A stretch of DNA of 64,000 bases from positions 3,327 to 67,326 of the forward strand of contig JBDOMT010000470.1 in NCBI GenBank assembly GCA_039831705.1. Reading direction: 5' to 3'. The notes under the pieces were generated by a model, which saw only the letters and a program-made list of their open reading frames with translations, was not told where the DNA came from and did no database searches. Origin of the DNA: JAJRWS01 sp039831705 (GTDB taxonomy: Bacteria; Planctomycetota; Planctomycetia; Pirellulales; Lacipirellulaceae). Below are positions 63,981-64,000 of the stretch, in pieces; position 1 is the stretch's first letter; each line of letters begins with the position of its first letter. The translations under genes were made by a program, and so were the position numbers.

Positions 63981-64000
63981 ATGACTGTAGCCCGATCTCA
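63981..64000 (+). CDS. start of a gene cut by the window end
   Basis: ATG at 63981 preceded by GAGG seven bases upstream; reads MTVARS to the edge. A plausible start but only six codons. Confidence 0.35.

Overview
The window looks like a chromosomal piece of a planctomycete, probably in or near the Pirellulales. The evidence is the combination of genes: PEP-CTERM/dockerin secreted proteins, a BBP7-type outer-membrane protein, a DUF1570 protein, an ECF sigma factor beside a membrane Ser/Thr kinase, a small Lys-rich protein starting MSIVRVGS, a rearranged type II secretion locus with very long pseudopilins, and many dispersed hairpin repeats. A run of 10 N at 58924-58933 shows that the sequence is a draft assembly. 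No rRNA, tRNA, CRISPR array, phage or transposase was seen.

Layout. 0-7 kb: a SelA-like protein without its PLP lysine, two small exported proteins, two broken PEP-CTERM/dockerin genes and a Ser/Thr kinase, divergent from an ECF sigma factor. 7.9-23.6 kb: mostly housekeeping genes (proC, yeiP/efpL, ettA, guaA, surE, eno, trmB, a FabZ-like dehydratase) mixed with small lineage-specific genes. A 75-codon SelW-like (Rdx) gene with an in-frame TGA at the CxxU position lies at 10832-11059 and would be missed by standard ORF calling. 24-31 kb: a TraB-like protein, a BBP7 protein and a fused acyl-AMP ligase/acyl carrier protein/alpha-oxoamine synthase. 31.3-36.7 kb: a compact type VII (ESX/WXG100)-like locus with two WXG100-like proteins, a coiled-coil protein and an EssC-like FtsK/SpoIIIE ATPase. 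37-44 kb: purF, a DUF2237 gene, a CpsB/YwqE-type phosphatase, a DUF1570 protein, two paralogous exported proteins and a cyclopropane-synthase-like methyltransferase. 44-62 kb: a type II secretion locus, with gspD plus a lipoprotein on the plus strand facing gspE-F-G-H-I-J-K, a PilM/PilN-type GspL, a GspM/PilO-like protein and a BON protein on the minus strand. 62.8-64 kb: an EF-hand protein and the window end.

The second theme is repeats. Six copies of an 89-nt imperfect-hairpin element have exactly the same length, show compensatory end changes, and mostly lie in sense orientation upstream of a gene. A second family of about 180 nt carries inverted ends and seems to have replaced the 5' end of a lipoprotein gene. 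There are also G/C-run, 52-nt and long-palindrome elements. Microsatellites of 7-8 bp abut the start codons of gspF, gspJ and a type VII gene, and simple repeats are translated inside surE, gspH, trmB, the oxoamine synthase fusion and the EssC-like ATPase.

The strongest leads are the unannotated selenoprotein, the minimal type VII-like locus, the three-domain lipid enzyme, and the 89-nt element as a possible mobile or cis-acting RNA.
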